Source: a virus. Taken from it: DNA of 43,644 nt. This document shows positions 7,901 through 16,227 of this stretch, piece by piece. The notes below the pieces were generated by a model, which was given only the letters and a program-made list of their open reading frames with translations, was not told where the DNA came from and did no database searches. Within the stretch, counting starts at the first letter, position 1. Every line of letters begins with the position of its first letter. Made by a program: the position numbers and the translations under genes. The stretch lies in IMG/VR virus record IMGVR_UViG_3300025769_000236, positions 1-43,644 of that record; one strand, written 5' to 3'.

Positions 7901-10900
7901 TGGCTATTACAAAAGAAGAACTTCAAAAAAGATTAGATGATAAATCTTTAGATCCATCTAAATTAAATCAAAGACAAAGACAAATCATTGATGAGTTAAT
8001 TGATAGAGGTGAATTAAAAGGCCCTAAAATGTCTGTGCTTGGTGCACAAAGACAAACTGCTGCTAAAGAAGTAGCACGTAGAGAAAGTTTTTATAAAGAT
8101 CCAATCGCTGCTGCATTAGAAGCAGAAGATTCTATTTTTAAAGGTAGACCAACCGCAGAACTTGCAGGTGACTTATCGGGATCTATTGCACCCTATGTAA
8201 CCATGAGAAAAAAAATATTTGGTGCAGCCAGATCAGGTAACTTATGGCAAAGAGGACCAGGAAAAATGTTACAAGCTGCTACAAAAGTTGCAGATAAACT
8301 ACCAGGACGATTTAAATTATTAGGTGGTGCATTAAAATTAGTTGCAAGAGTTGCTGATACCCCAGCTAAAGTATTACAAAGTCCATTAGGAAGAGCAGAA
8401 GCTTATTCAGTGTTAGGAGGTTCTGTTGGTGCAGGTGCAGGTTCAGTTACTTACGATATGTTAAATGAACAAGCAGGATTAACAATTGCTAATGCAATCA
8501 CAGATGAGTTTGCAGATTTACCTGATAGAGACATTGATCAAGATATATTACTAAATGCTGCACAAGCTACAAAGACTGCTGCATATTGGAATGCAGGAGC
8601 TGCAGCGCTTACTCCATTTATTAGTGGGCCATTAGGTAAATTAGGTTCAAAATTATTTGGAACCAAAGGAACTAAAGCTAAAGAACTTGCAGAGTATGCA
8701 AGAGATAAAGGATTACCATTACCACTTAACACAGCTATTGAAGATGGTTTGTTATCAGATGTTGGTAGAAACTATTTTAAAACTGTGGGTGTATTTCCAT
8801 TTATATCTGGAATTGGTAGATCAGCATTAGAGGGAGCTGAACAAGCTGCAGGTAAACAATATTTAAATTCATTAGCAGAGTTTGCACCTATTATGAAAAC
8901 CTCAGCATTATCATCATCAATCTACAATCAAGCAGCTAAAGTGTTCCAAGAAAGATCAGCATTGATTGGTGCTAAGTATAAAGCATTTGATACATTAGCT
9001 GACACTGTAGGTAACCCAAAAGTCATTAGAATGACAAACTTGCAAAAAAGAGCTAAAGAATTTTTAAATGAAAATACACAAATGTTTCCTGAATTAACTG
9101 GTTATGTTTCGGGTTTTAGAGAGATAGATATAAAAAACATAGATAAACTTTTAAAAGCTGAAGGTGATCCATTAAATTTATTCATGCAAGCATCTATAGC
9201 TATAAGTGATGAAATGATTACTCCAAAACAATACAAAGGTTTGATGCAAATGATGAATAGAGCTATTGAAGGAACACAATACCAAAACGTCAGAGCATCT
9301 ATTTGGGGTTTAAGAGAAGCTATGGAAAATGATTTAAATGCATTTGGTTCTAATTTAACCAAAGATAATTTTTTAAAAGACCAAGGTATAAGAGAAACTT
9401 ACGAGGAAATGACCAAGCAACAAGGTAAAGAATTTGCTGATGCATACATTGCTAAAAATGTTGCTGATTCAGAACAATTGTACAATAAACTTTATGATGC
9501 TAATGCCACATTCTCAAGTATTATGGGATTCTATCAAAAAATGGGTGTCCCTAAAAAACTAAGAGCATTTGATAGCACATTATTTACTAATAAAGGTGTT
9601 AACAATATTTTAGGTACAGAAAGATTATCAAGAGACCAAGTATTTCAAACAATGGAAAGAGATGTATTTGCATCTAATTCCCCTGATGCCATAGAACAAT
9701 TTAAAGTATTGCTAGGTGCAACAGGAGCAAAAGCAACGGACAATGGAAAACGGTTATTCGATGCAGCTAAATCAAGATATATGTTTAATGCATTCTTATC
9801 TTCATTTGATACTGCAGGAAGTCCAGCGGCTCAATCAATCTTTAAAGATGTAGTTGGTCAATCTGCAGGAGTTAAAGCAGGAACTGAATATGCACAAGAC
9901 GCAATGAAAAGATTAGGAACAGAGGAGTTACAAGCTGCAAGACAATTTAGTATTGATGATGTTAAATTAAACAACGGTATTTACGACATCAGTCAAATTA
10001 GGTTTAGCCCAAAAGATTTTGCTGATTTCAACATTAATAAATTCATGAACAAACTTGGTATTGGTGAAGCGACTTCTGATATTGGTAGAGAGAAGATGGT
10101 TAAATTATTAGGCCAAGATGGAACTAATGAGTTTTACAAATTTACAAATTATATGAAAGCGATTTCGGATGTTCCTCTGTCCGATACATCTACCTTCCTA
10201 CAGAGAAGAATGACACTCGGATCATTTGGATCTGTAGCAGGTGGTATGTTTGTTGGAGCAGGGATGTTTACAGTAAATCCATTTGCACCAGCAATATTTT
10301 TATTATTAGCTAGACGTGCAGGAAGAATGTTAACGGATCCAACTGCAATTAGATATATGAACGATGCATTGTTACCTGAGGAATTGATTAAAGGTTTGAA
10401 AGGTAAGAAGATTGGATTTGATAATAAGTTTAGTATTAGAAGTATTAATCCTAAATTAACTGCAGCAGGCTTAACACAAAAGAGAGAAGCTTTTGCAAGA
10501 CTAATGAATTACTTATCTGATGAAGATAAAGATTTACCTAAAGTAAATCCTAAAACAGTTGATCCAAAAGCAATACAACAAGAATTATTAAATCAAAGTT
10601 ATAAAATTGAACAACCAATTTATGATGAAAAGAATCTACCAAAAGAAACTGTTGAGTCTATGTTTGCACAAGACTTTACAGGATCATCAGGTAATGTTGA
10701 AACAGATAATCAAATGGTTAATTACTTACAATCATCATTAAGAAACAGACAAGAAGTAGAAATTGATGAAGCAGCTAGAGATGAAGAAGCTGATCAAGGT
10801 ATGATTACTGAAGATATAGAACAAGAACTAGTTGATCCAACTGCAGCGATGCAACCCCCAGCAGCACCGGCTACCGGACAAGTGACACCGCAACAAGTAC

Positions 10901-10962
10901 AAGCTTTATTTCCTAACGATCCATTAAGTGCTCAAATAGCTGCTAGGAGAGGACAATCATAA
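7900..10962 (+). CDS. Very large putative internal virion (ejection) protein
   Basis: 1020 aa, the longest protein in the window, coupled to the previous gene by TAATG with GGAGG upstream. Mostly helical. Hydrophobic Gly-rich segments occur near residues 165-185 and again near 775-810 (GSVAGGMFVGAGMFTVNPFA, APAIFLLLARRAGRML). The C-terminus has VQALFPNDPLSAQIAARRG, a motif I recognise at C-termini of ejection-type proteins in marine phages. Probably forms part of the channel that delivers DNA. No catalytic lytic transglycosylase motif is visible, unlike T7 gp16. Confidence 0.65.
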   Translation: MAITKEELQKRLDDKSLDPSKLNQRQRQIIDELIDRGELKGPKMSVLGAQRQTAAKEVARRESFYKDPIAAALEAEDSIFKGRPTAELAGDLSGSIAPYVTMRKKIFGAARSGNLWQRGPGKMLQAATKVADKLPGRFKLLGGALKLVARVADTPAKVLQSPLGRAEAYSVLGGSVGAGAGSVTYDMLNEQAGLTIANAITDEFADLPDRDIDQDILLNAAQATKTAAYWNAGAAALTPFISGPLGKLGSKLFGTKGTKAKELAEYARDKGLPLPLNTAIEDGLLSDVGRNYFKTVGVFPFISGIGRSALEGAEQAAGKQYLNSLAEFAPIMKTSALSSSIYNQAAKVFQERSALIGAKYKAFDTLADTVGNPKVIRMTNLQKRAKEFLNENTQMFPELTGYVSGFREIDIKNIDKLLKAEGDPLNLFMQASIAISDEMITPKQYKGLMQMMNRAIEGTQYQNVRASIWGLREAMENDLNAFGSNLTKDNFLKDQGIRETYEEMTKQQGKEFADAYIAKNVADSEQLYNKLYDANATFSSIMGFYQKMGVPKKLRAFDSTLFTNKGVNNILGTERLSRDQVFQTMERDVFASNSPDAIEQFKVLLGATGAKATDNGKRLFDAAKSRYMFNAFLSSFDTAGSPAAQSIFKDVVGQSAGVKAGTEYAQDAMKRLGTEELQAARQFSIDDVKLNNGIYDISQIRFSPKDFADFNINKFMNKLGIGEATSDIGREKMVKLLGQDGTNEFYKFTNYMKAISDVPLSDTSTFLQRRMTLGSFGSVAGGMFVGAGMFTVNPFAPAIFLLLARRAGRMLTDPTAIRYMNDALLPEELIKGLKGKKIGFDNKFSIRSINPKLTAAGLTQKREAFARLMNYLSDEDKDLPKVNPKTVDPKAIQQELLNQSYKIEQPIYDEKNLPKETVESMFAQDFTGSSGNVETDNQMVNYLQSSLRNRQEVEIDEAARDEEADQGMITEDIEQELVDPTAAMQPPAAPATGQVTPQQVQALFPNDPLSAQIAARRGQS

Positions 10963-11141
10963 TGCCTAGATCTAAATCTGCCTTAGAAAAAATAGAATAT
11001 CATGAAAAAGTCTGTAGAATCATGCAGAAACAAACATTTGATAAGATAGAAAAAATGGAAGCTAGAATTCTAAGAATGGAAAAATTTATTATTGGTGGCT
11101 TAACTGCAATACTTTTAGCTGTACTTTCAAATCATCTGTAG
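10962..11141 (+). CDS. Small membrane protein, XhlA/holin-like
   Basis: 59 aa, missed by length cut-offs. It starts MPRSKSALEKIEYHEKVCRI, continues with an amphipathic KMEARILRMEK helix, and ends in a single hydrophobic helix FIIGGLTAILLAVLSNHL. That layout (charged coiled helix then one C-terminal transmembrane segment) is the layout of XhlA-type hemolysin/holin accessory proteins. TAATG links it to the long virion gene. A lysis role is inference; a second holin candidate lies at 36040. Confidence 0.65.
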   Translation: MPRSKSALEKIEYHEKVCRIMQKQTFDKIEKMEARILRMEKFIIGGLTAILLAVLSNHL

Positions 11142-11153
11142 TATTAATGATGC

Positions 11154-11822
11154 ATGAAGCTCATTAAAAAATATCCATACAAACATTACAATAGATTCTC
11201 AGATACCACAGGACGTAAATATTTAGTAGATAGTATTAAAGTACCTAGTGTAACAACAATATTATCTGCAACTAAAGATAAAAGATTTTTAGACAACTGG
11301 AGAAGAAAAGTAGGTAATGAAGAAGCTGATCGTATAATGAACCAGGCATCTACAATTGGTACTGAAATGCACCAAGTATTAGAGTATGCATTGAATGGAC
11401 AAGGATACTACAATGCATCTGAGGAAGGTGCTAAGCCTAGAATGATGGCTAAAACCATACTTAAAAATATAGACATAACTGAAATATGGGGTAATGAAAT
11501 AAGTTTAGAATATCAAAATAAATTTGCAGGTACATGCGATTTAACTGCTGTAGCTTACGGAAAGCCTAGTATTGTAGACTGGAAACAAGCAAATAAACCA
11601 AAAAAAGAAGAATGGGTAGAAGACTATAAACTACAGTTGGGTGCCTATTATTTAGCCCATACAGCCAATTACGGCCCCATAGAGCAGGGTGTAATAGCAA
11701 TCTGTACCCGAGACCTACAATACCAAGAATTTAAGCTCTCAGAGCCTGATTTAAAGGAATATGGAGATAAATTTTTAGAGAGAGTAGAACAGTTTAATAA
11801 GTTAAATCAACCAGCTCTTTAG
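11154..11822 (+). CDS. PD-(D/E)XK exonuclease (RecB/Cas4-like)
   Basis: 222 aa. Motifs in order: PSVTTILS near residue 31, STIGTEMH with His73, ISLEY near 117, GTCDL with Asp129, VDWKQ (Asp142, Lys144) and the QLGAYYLA helix. This is the standard order of RecB-family phage exonucleases. Such enzymes process DNA ends for recombination or degrade host DNA. Its 3' end overlaps, tail to tail, the minus-strand helicase gene by 21 bp. No Shine-Dalgarno is visible before the ATG. It opens the DNA metabolism module. Confidence 0.85.
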   Translation: MKLIKKYPYKHYNRFSDTTGRKYLVDSIKVPSVTTILSATKDKRFLDNWRRKVGNEEADRIMNQASTIGTEMHQVLEYALNGQGYYNASEEGAKPRMMAKTILKNIDITEIWGNEISLEYQNKFAGTCDLTAVAYGKPSIVDWKQANKPKKEEWVEDYKLQLGAYYLAHTANYGPIEQGVIAICTRDLQYQEFKLSEPDLKEYGDKFLERVEQFNKLNQPAL

Positions 11823-13229
11823 TTCTTCTTCACCCAAAGTCTTAGCAGCAACCCTACCTTTTTTAGTTAAAGACTTCATGATAGCTTCATCTAAAGTACC
11901 TTTGGCTACAATATCTACATAGACAACAGTACCCTTTTGACCCATTCTATGAGCTCTATCTTCAGATTGCATTCTGACTTCAAGATTATAATTATTTGAA
12001 TAATAGATTACTGTGTTACAAGCAGTAAGAGTAAGACCAAAACCCCCAGTAGTTGGATTACCAACAAGGAACCGTACCTTAGGGTCCTTTTGAATTTTCT
12101 CGACAGCTTCTTTTCTAGTCTCAACATCTATAGCTCCATAAATACTTACTACTGATTCTTTACCGTATTTTTTTTCTAAGAAAGAAATAATTTCTTGGAT
12201 ATTGTATATATAGTTAGCCCATATAATAACCTTGCCATCTGTTTCTTCAAGTATCTCCTCTAAAGCCTTTAGCTTTTGGGTATGTAACTGCATAATCTCA
12301 CCATCATCATTTTTGGTAAAACCATTACAGACTTGGTGGAGTTTAATTATTTCAGTAAGTTTATTTGAAAAGGATATTGTACTGTCTTCAACAATAGCTA
12401 AAGCATTTGTTCTTAACTTCTCATATATTTTTTTAGCATCCCCCTCTAACTCTATATTTCTTTTCAATCTAACCTTAGGCTCTAAATCTAGACACTCATC
12501 TTTACGAACGCGGCTAGAAAATCCTTTAAGTTTATTTTCTAATTCCTCTAAATTTTTGTAGTATTTAGGTATAGATATCCAACGATTCGATCCAACGGGA
12601 ATATCACCCATTTCTGCATATCTATTTCTAAAAGTTAAATAACTAGTAAAGCCTAAAAGTTCTGGATTTAAGAACGCACATTGTGTATATAGATCCAATG
12701 GAGATTTTGTTATTGGCGATCCTGTTAGGATACGCCTTATGGCGGATAGTGTTCGTAATTTTAATATGTTTTTTGTTCGTATTGCTGTTCGGTTTTTTAT
12801 TGTTGTGGATTCATCCAATACTACCATATTTAATTTATTAGCTTTTAAATAATTCACACAAGCATCCAAACCTCTTTTAGTTGACAAGGCTTCAACATTA
12901 ATTAAAAATATTTTTAAATCTTTTGATTGTTCAAATTTGTAATAATCTTTTGGTTTATCTAAATTCCATCTAAAAACATCATACTTAGCTACATCAGGTA
13001 AATGTGTTTCAATTTCTGTTTCCCAATTAGTATAAACTGATTTAGGAGCAATAATTAATGACGCAGTTATCTTTCTTTGAAAAAATAACCAAGCCATGTT
13101 ATCAATTGTAACTTTTGTTTTGCCTGTACCCATCTCCATAAAATAAGCGTATTCAGATTTATCTGCTGAATTTTTTAACGCTAATCTTTGGTGCTCGTAC
13201 GGCTCAGTCTTATACGGGTATTTCCACAT
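11802..13229 (-). CDS. SNF2-family DEAD/DEAH helicase
   Basis: 475 aa from the ATG at 13229; an in-frame TTG at 13259 would add 10 aa, but it overlaps promoter-like hexamers. N-terminal EPYEHQRLAL (Q-type motif), Walker A MEMGTGKT, motif II VVLDEST, motif III LTGSPITKSPLDLY, then the C-terminal RecA domain with VIIWANYIYNI, FLVGNPTTGGFGLTLTACN and AHRMGQKGTVVYV. All SF2/SNF2 motifs are intact. It is the only minus-strand gene inside the plus-strand replication block. Likely acts in replication or recombination remodelling of protein-DNA complexes. No Shine-Dalgarno; the start lies about 10 nt from a -10-like TATAAA. Confidence 0.9.
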   Translation of the reverse strand: MWKYPYKTEPYEHQRLALKNSADKSEYAYFMEMGTGKTKVTIDNMAWLFFQRKITASLIIAPKSVYTNWETEIETHLPDVAKYDVFRWNLDKPKDYYKFEQSKDLKIFLINVEALSTKRGLDACVNYLKANKLNMVVLDESTTIKNRTAIRTKNILKLRTLSAIRRILTGSPITKSPLDLYTQCAFLNPELLGFTSYLTFRNRYAEMGDIPVGSNRWISIPKYYKNLEELENKLKGFSSRVRKDECLDLEPKVRLKRNIELEGDAKKIYEKLRTNALAIVEDSTISFSNKLTEIIKLHQVCNGFTKNDDGEIMQLHTQKLKALEEILEETDGKVIIWANYIYNIQEIISFLEKKYGKESVVSIYGAIDVETRKEAVEKIQKDPKVRFLVGNPTTGGFGLTLTACNTVIYYSNNYNLEVRMQSEDRAHRMGQKGTVVYVDIVAKGTLDEAIMKSLTKKGRVAAKTLGEEELKSWLI

Positions 13230-13239
13230 CTGAAAACTT

Positions 13240-13281
13240 TTTATATTTTTTTGTTGCAACCGTCAAATAAATATTTATAAG
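13240..13281. promoter_or_regulatory. Divergent promoter pair between helicase and replication operon
   Basis: Plus strand: TTGCAA (13254-13259), 16 bp, TATAAG (13276-13281), feeding the gene at 13300. Minus strand: TTGACG (13266-13261), 15 bp, TATAAA (13245-13240), with the helicase ATG 10 nt later. The two promoters overlap. Hexamers are read directly; activity is inference. Confidence 0.45.
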
Positions 13282-13299
13282 GCGGTTAAGGAGGAAAAC

Positions 13300-13845
13300 A
13301 TGGATATCGAACAATTGTCAAAAATTGACATTAGCACAGATAGTGTCAATTCGATAACTCAAAAATGTGACGAACTTCAAAAGCTGCAAGCAGAAGCTGA
13401 ACAGCTTGAAGAAAAACTTTCTTCTATAAAATCTAAAGCTAGAGATTATGAAGAGAGAATAATACCTGAAATGATGCAAGAGGCAGGTGTGTCTAAGCTT
13501 GAATTAAAAGACGGTACTAAGGTTGAAGTAAAACCTTTTTACGCAGCTAAGATACCTGAGTCTAGAGTTGAGGAAGCTTTCAGTTGGTTGAGAACTAATG
13601 GTCATGAAGACTTAATAAAAAATACTATTACAACTCAATTTGATAAAGGCCAAGACAACCAAGTATCAGAGCTCATAAATGTTTGTGAGAAATTTGGATT
13701 TAACTACAACCAAAAACAAAAAGTTGAACCAATGACTCTAAAAGCATTCGTAAGGGATCAAGTCGAAAATGGAAAAGAACTACCATTCGACATGTTTGGA
13801 GTGTATATTGCTAACAAGACTAAGATAACAAATAAGGAGAAATAA
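13300..13845 (+). CDS. Hypothetical coiled-coil protein of the replication operon
   Basis: 181 aa, preceded by AAGGAGG 5 nt before the ATG. Residues about 22-55 form a heptad-rich coiled coil (CDELQKLQAEAEQLEEKL). A conserved-looking middle (SKLELKDGTKVEVKPFYAAK, then SWLRTNGHEDLIKNTITTQF) and the C-terminal FDMFGVYIANKTKITNK follow. I recall similar proteins next to ssDNA-binding proteins in marine podovirus genomes but know no function. The operon suggests a replication or recombination accessory. Confidence 0.65.
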   Translation: MDIEQLSKIDISTDSVNSITQKCDELQKLQAEAEQLEEKLSSIKSKARDYEERIIPEMMQEAGVSKLELKDGTKVEVKPFYAAKIPESRVEEAFSWLRTNGHEDLIKNTITTQFDKGQDNQVSELINVCEKFGFNYNQKQKVEPMTLKAFVRDQVENGKELPFDMFGVYIANKTKITNKEK

Positions 13846-13848
13846 CAA

Positions 13849-14649
13849 ATGATAACAAAAGACGAAAAACGAACGACTAAAGACGTAGAAGTGATGGCTA
13901 AAAAAGGAGGAGCATTAGCAGCAATTGATTTAGAAAACTTTGCTGATGAAGGGTTTGAAAATGTAGACTCAAAGAGTATGCAATTACCATTCCTAAAAGT
14001 CCTTGGACAGCTATCACCACAAGTAACCCAAGGTGATAGTCAATTCATGGAAGAAGCTAGACCTGGAATGATTTTTAATACTGTTACAGACCAGTTATAT
14101 AATGGTGCAGCAGGTATTACAGTTATTCCATGTTATTATAAGCTTGAGTACATTGAATGGAAAGATAGAGATAAGGGAGCAGTAGCACCTGTGAATGTCT
14201 ATCCTGCAACTTCTGACATTATGTCAAAAACGACTAGAGGCGATGATGGTAAAGACAGACTCGATAATGGTAATTACATTGAAGAGACTGCTTCTCATTA
14301 CGTTTTAGTTTGTGAGGAAGGTGCACAATCAACAGCACTTGTGACTATGAAATCCACTCAAAGAAAAAAATCTAAGAAGTGGAATTCTATGATGATGTCT
14401 TTAAGACAAAAGAAAAAAGATGGTTCTGGTTTCTTCAAACCTGCACCATTCACGCAGCAATACAGAATGAAAACTGTATTAGAAAAGAATCAATTAGGTT
14501 CTTGGTATGGTTGGGAGATTGAACATATTGGCCCTGTGGCTGATGCCTCAATCTTAAATGCTGCACATAGCTTTTATGAAACTTGTAAAAAAGGATCAGT
14601 AAAAGTTAGTCATGGAAACGAAGAGAGCGCAGAAAAAACTCCATTCTAA
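13849..14649 (+). CDS. Putative single-stranded DNA-binding protein
   Basis: 266 aa with AAGGAG 8 nt upstream. It has a beta-rich core (AAGITVIPCYYKLEYIEWKD, HYVLVCEEGAQSTALVTMKS) and a C-terminal tail NEESAEKTPF. An acidic tail ending in Pro-Phe is the protein-interaction signature of SSBs and T7 gp2.5-type proteins. Position just before primase, helicase and polymerase fits. The family link is from tail and synteny; a structure comparison would decide it. An internal ATG at about residue 16 (MAKKGGALAAIDL) is an alternative start. Confidence 0.55.
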   Translation: MITKDEKRTTKDVEVMAKKGGALAAIDLENFADEGFENVDSKSMQLPFLKVLGQLSPQVTQGDSQFMEEARPGMIFNTVTDQLYNGAAGITVIPCYYKLEYIEWKDRDKGAVAPVNVYPATSDIMSKTTRGDDGKDRLDNGNYIEETASHYVLVCEEGAQSTALVTMKSTQRKKSKKWNSMMMSLRQKKKDGSGFFKPAPFTQQYRMKTVLEKNQLGSWYGWEIEHIGPVADASILNAAHSFYETCKKGSVKVSHGNEESAEKTPF

Positions 14650-14652
14650 TCT

Positions 14653-16227
14653 ATGGACATACTTGACAAAACCTTGGAAGAGTTTGTAGAACTCTTCCAG
14701 GGCTCTTCCACATATTTTGGTGCTAGTGTTCCATTAGGTCAAAAGCGCGACCGTGATGGAAAACAAGAATTCAGACATTGGGTTGAACCTAATCCAATGA
14801 CCAAGGAACATTGGTTACAACATTTAAAAGGAGAAGCTTACTATGGATCAGTTCCCATTAGAGATGATAATACATGCTCTTGGGGGGTCATCGATGTTGA
14901 TCGTTATAATATACAGCATAAGGAAGTTATATCGATTATACGGAAAAGAAAATACCCATTAGTACCATTTAGATCTAAATCTAATGGTATGCATTTAATA
15001 TTATTCATTGATGGTGTTGTTGCAGCATCTGAAATGAGAAAAAAATTAATTGAGATTGCATCAGACTTAGGTGTTAATGACACCACCACAGACATATATC
15101 CTGCACAGGATGAAGTAGATCTAACTCCTGAAGATTGGAATAAAAAAAGAAAAGGTAACTTTGTAAACTTACCTTATCAAAAAGCTCACATGACTACCAG
15201 AGTTGCTATGGATAATGAAGGTAACTCAGTAAAATTAGAAAACTTATTTAAGTTTGTATCTGAATATAGAATTAATCCAAAAGAATTTAAAAAATTAAAA
15301 GTATTTCAAGATGATGAAACAAAAGATTACCCACCATGTGTAATTAATTTTATGAAAAATAAAGTTAAAAAAGGTGAAGGTAGAAATGATGCAATGTTTA
15401 ATGTTGCAGTGCTAGCTAAAAAAATAAATCCAGATCCAGTTATGTATCAAGATTGGACTAGAAAAATGATGAATAAAGTTTGTAGTGAAGAGTTACATCC
15501 AAAAGAATTAGAAAATATATTTAAAGGTGTTGAGAACAAGGAGTATGCTTATAAATGTAAAACATCAATTGCAAGAATGCATTGTTCATCAAGCACTTGT
15601 TTAAGACGTAAACATGGTATTGGTAATAATGAAGCTTTACCTGAAGTCGGTAAATTATTAAAAGTAAATTCGTATCCAGAACCTTATTGGATACTGCCTA
15701 TTCAAGGTAAATCAATTCGACTATCAACTAAACAACTCTACCAGCAGCAACTCCTTGGAGAACAATTATTAAATTATGATATTGTGTGGCGAACACTTAA
15801 ACCAAGTAAAAGGGATCCAGATCCATATAGAGATTGGTTAGAGGAATTGATTGCAAACAAACAAGACATGGAAGGGTTTGATGCACATGAAGAGCAATCT
15901 GATGTGTTTAATTCTAGAATGACAAGATTTTTAGAAGATGTTGAGGATACTACTGAATTTGATCAAATAGATAATGGTAACATTTGGAAAGATGACACTG
16001 AAATGAGATTCAAATTAGAAACCTTTAAAAATTTTATGAAAAAAATGGGTTACAATTGGAATGAAAAAGAGTGTACTAAATTTTTAGAATCTGGTGGAGC
16101 TAAACCTAAAAAGAAATTTCAAAGTATTGATAGCAGACACTGGCTTGTAGAACTACCTAAACAAACCGAACATAAAAATAAAGATGTCAAATTCGTTAAA
16201 GCAAAAGCTGCATGGGAAGACAATTAA
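14653..16227 (+). CDS. AEP-type primase (TOTE/primase-polymerase-like)
   Basis: 524 aa. N-terminal archaeo-eukaryotic primase core: WGVIDVDRY with Asp81 and Asp83 (motif I), RSKSNGMHLILFID with the S-x-H-like motif II (His114) and Asp120 (motif III), and TDIYPAQ. A Cys/His cluster around residues 300-320 (KTSIARMHCSSSTCLRRKHG) looks like a zinc site. The C-terminal part, about 360-520, is DNA-binding-helix-like and of unknown role. No Walker A is present, so unlike T7 gp4 it has no fused helicase; the separate UvrD-like helicase overlaps its 3' end by 44 bp. Confidence 0.75.
   Translation: MDILDKTLEEFVELFQGSSTYFGASVPLGQKRDRDGKQEFRHWVEPNPMTKEHWLQHLKGEAYYGSVPIRDDNTCSWGVIDVDRYNIQHKEVISIIRKRKYPLVPFRSKSNGMHLILFIDGVVAASEMRKKLIEIASDLGVNDTTTDIYPAQDEVDLTPEDWNKKRKGNFVNLPYQKAHMTTRVAMDNEGNSVKLENLFKFVSEYRINPKEFKKLKVFQDDETKDYPPCVINFMKNKVKKGEGRNDAMFNVAVLAKKINPDPVMYQDWTRKMMNKVCSEELHPKELENIFKGVENKEYAYKCKTSIARMHCSSSTCLRRKHGIGNNEALPEVGKLLKVNSYPEPYWILPIQGKSIRLSTKQLYQQQLLGEQLLNYDIVWRTLKPSKRDPDPYRDWLEELIANKQDMEGFDAHEEQSDVFNSRMTRFLEDVEDTTEFDQIDNGNIWKDDTEMRFKLETFKNFMKKMGYNWNEKECTKFLESGGAKPKKKFQSIDSRHWLVELPKQTEHKNKDVKFVKAKAAWEDN

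Noticed and set aside
12232-12561. 109-aa plus-strand ORF
   Set aside because: Antisense shadow of the SNF2 helicase, whose motifs cover the same DNA; no ribosome site.
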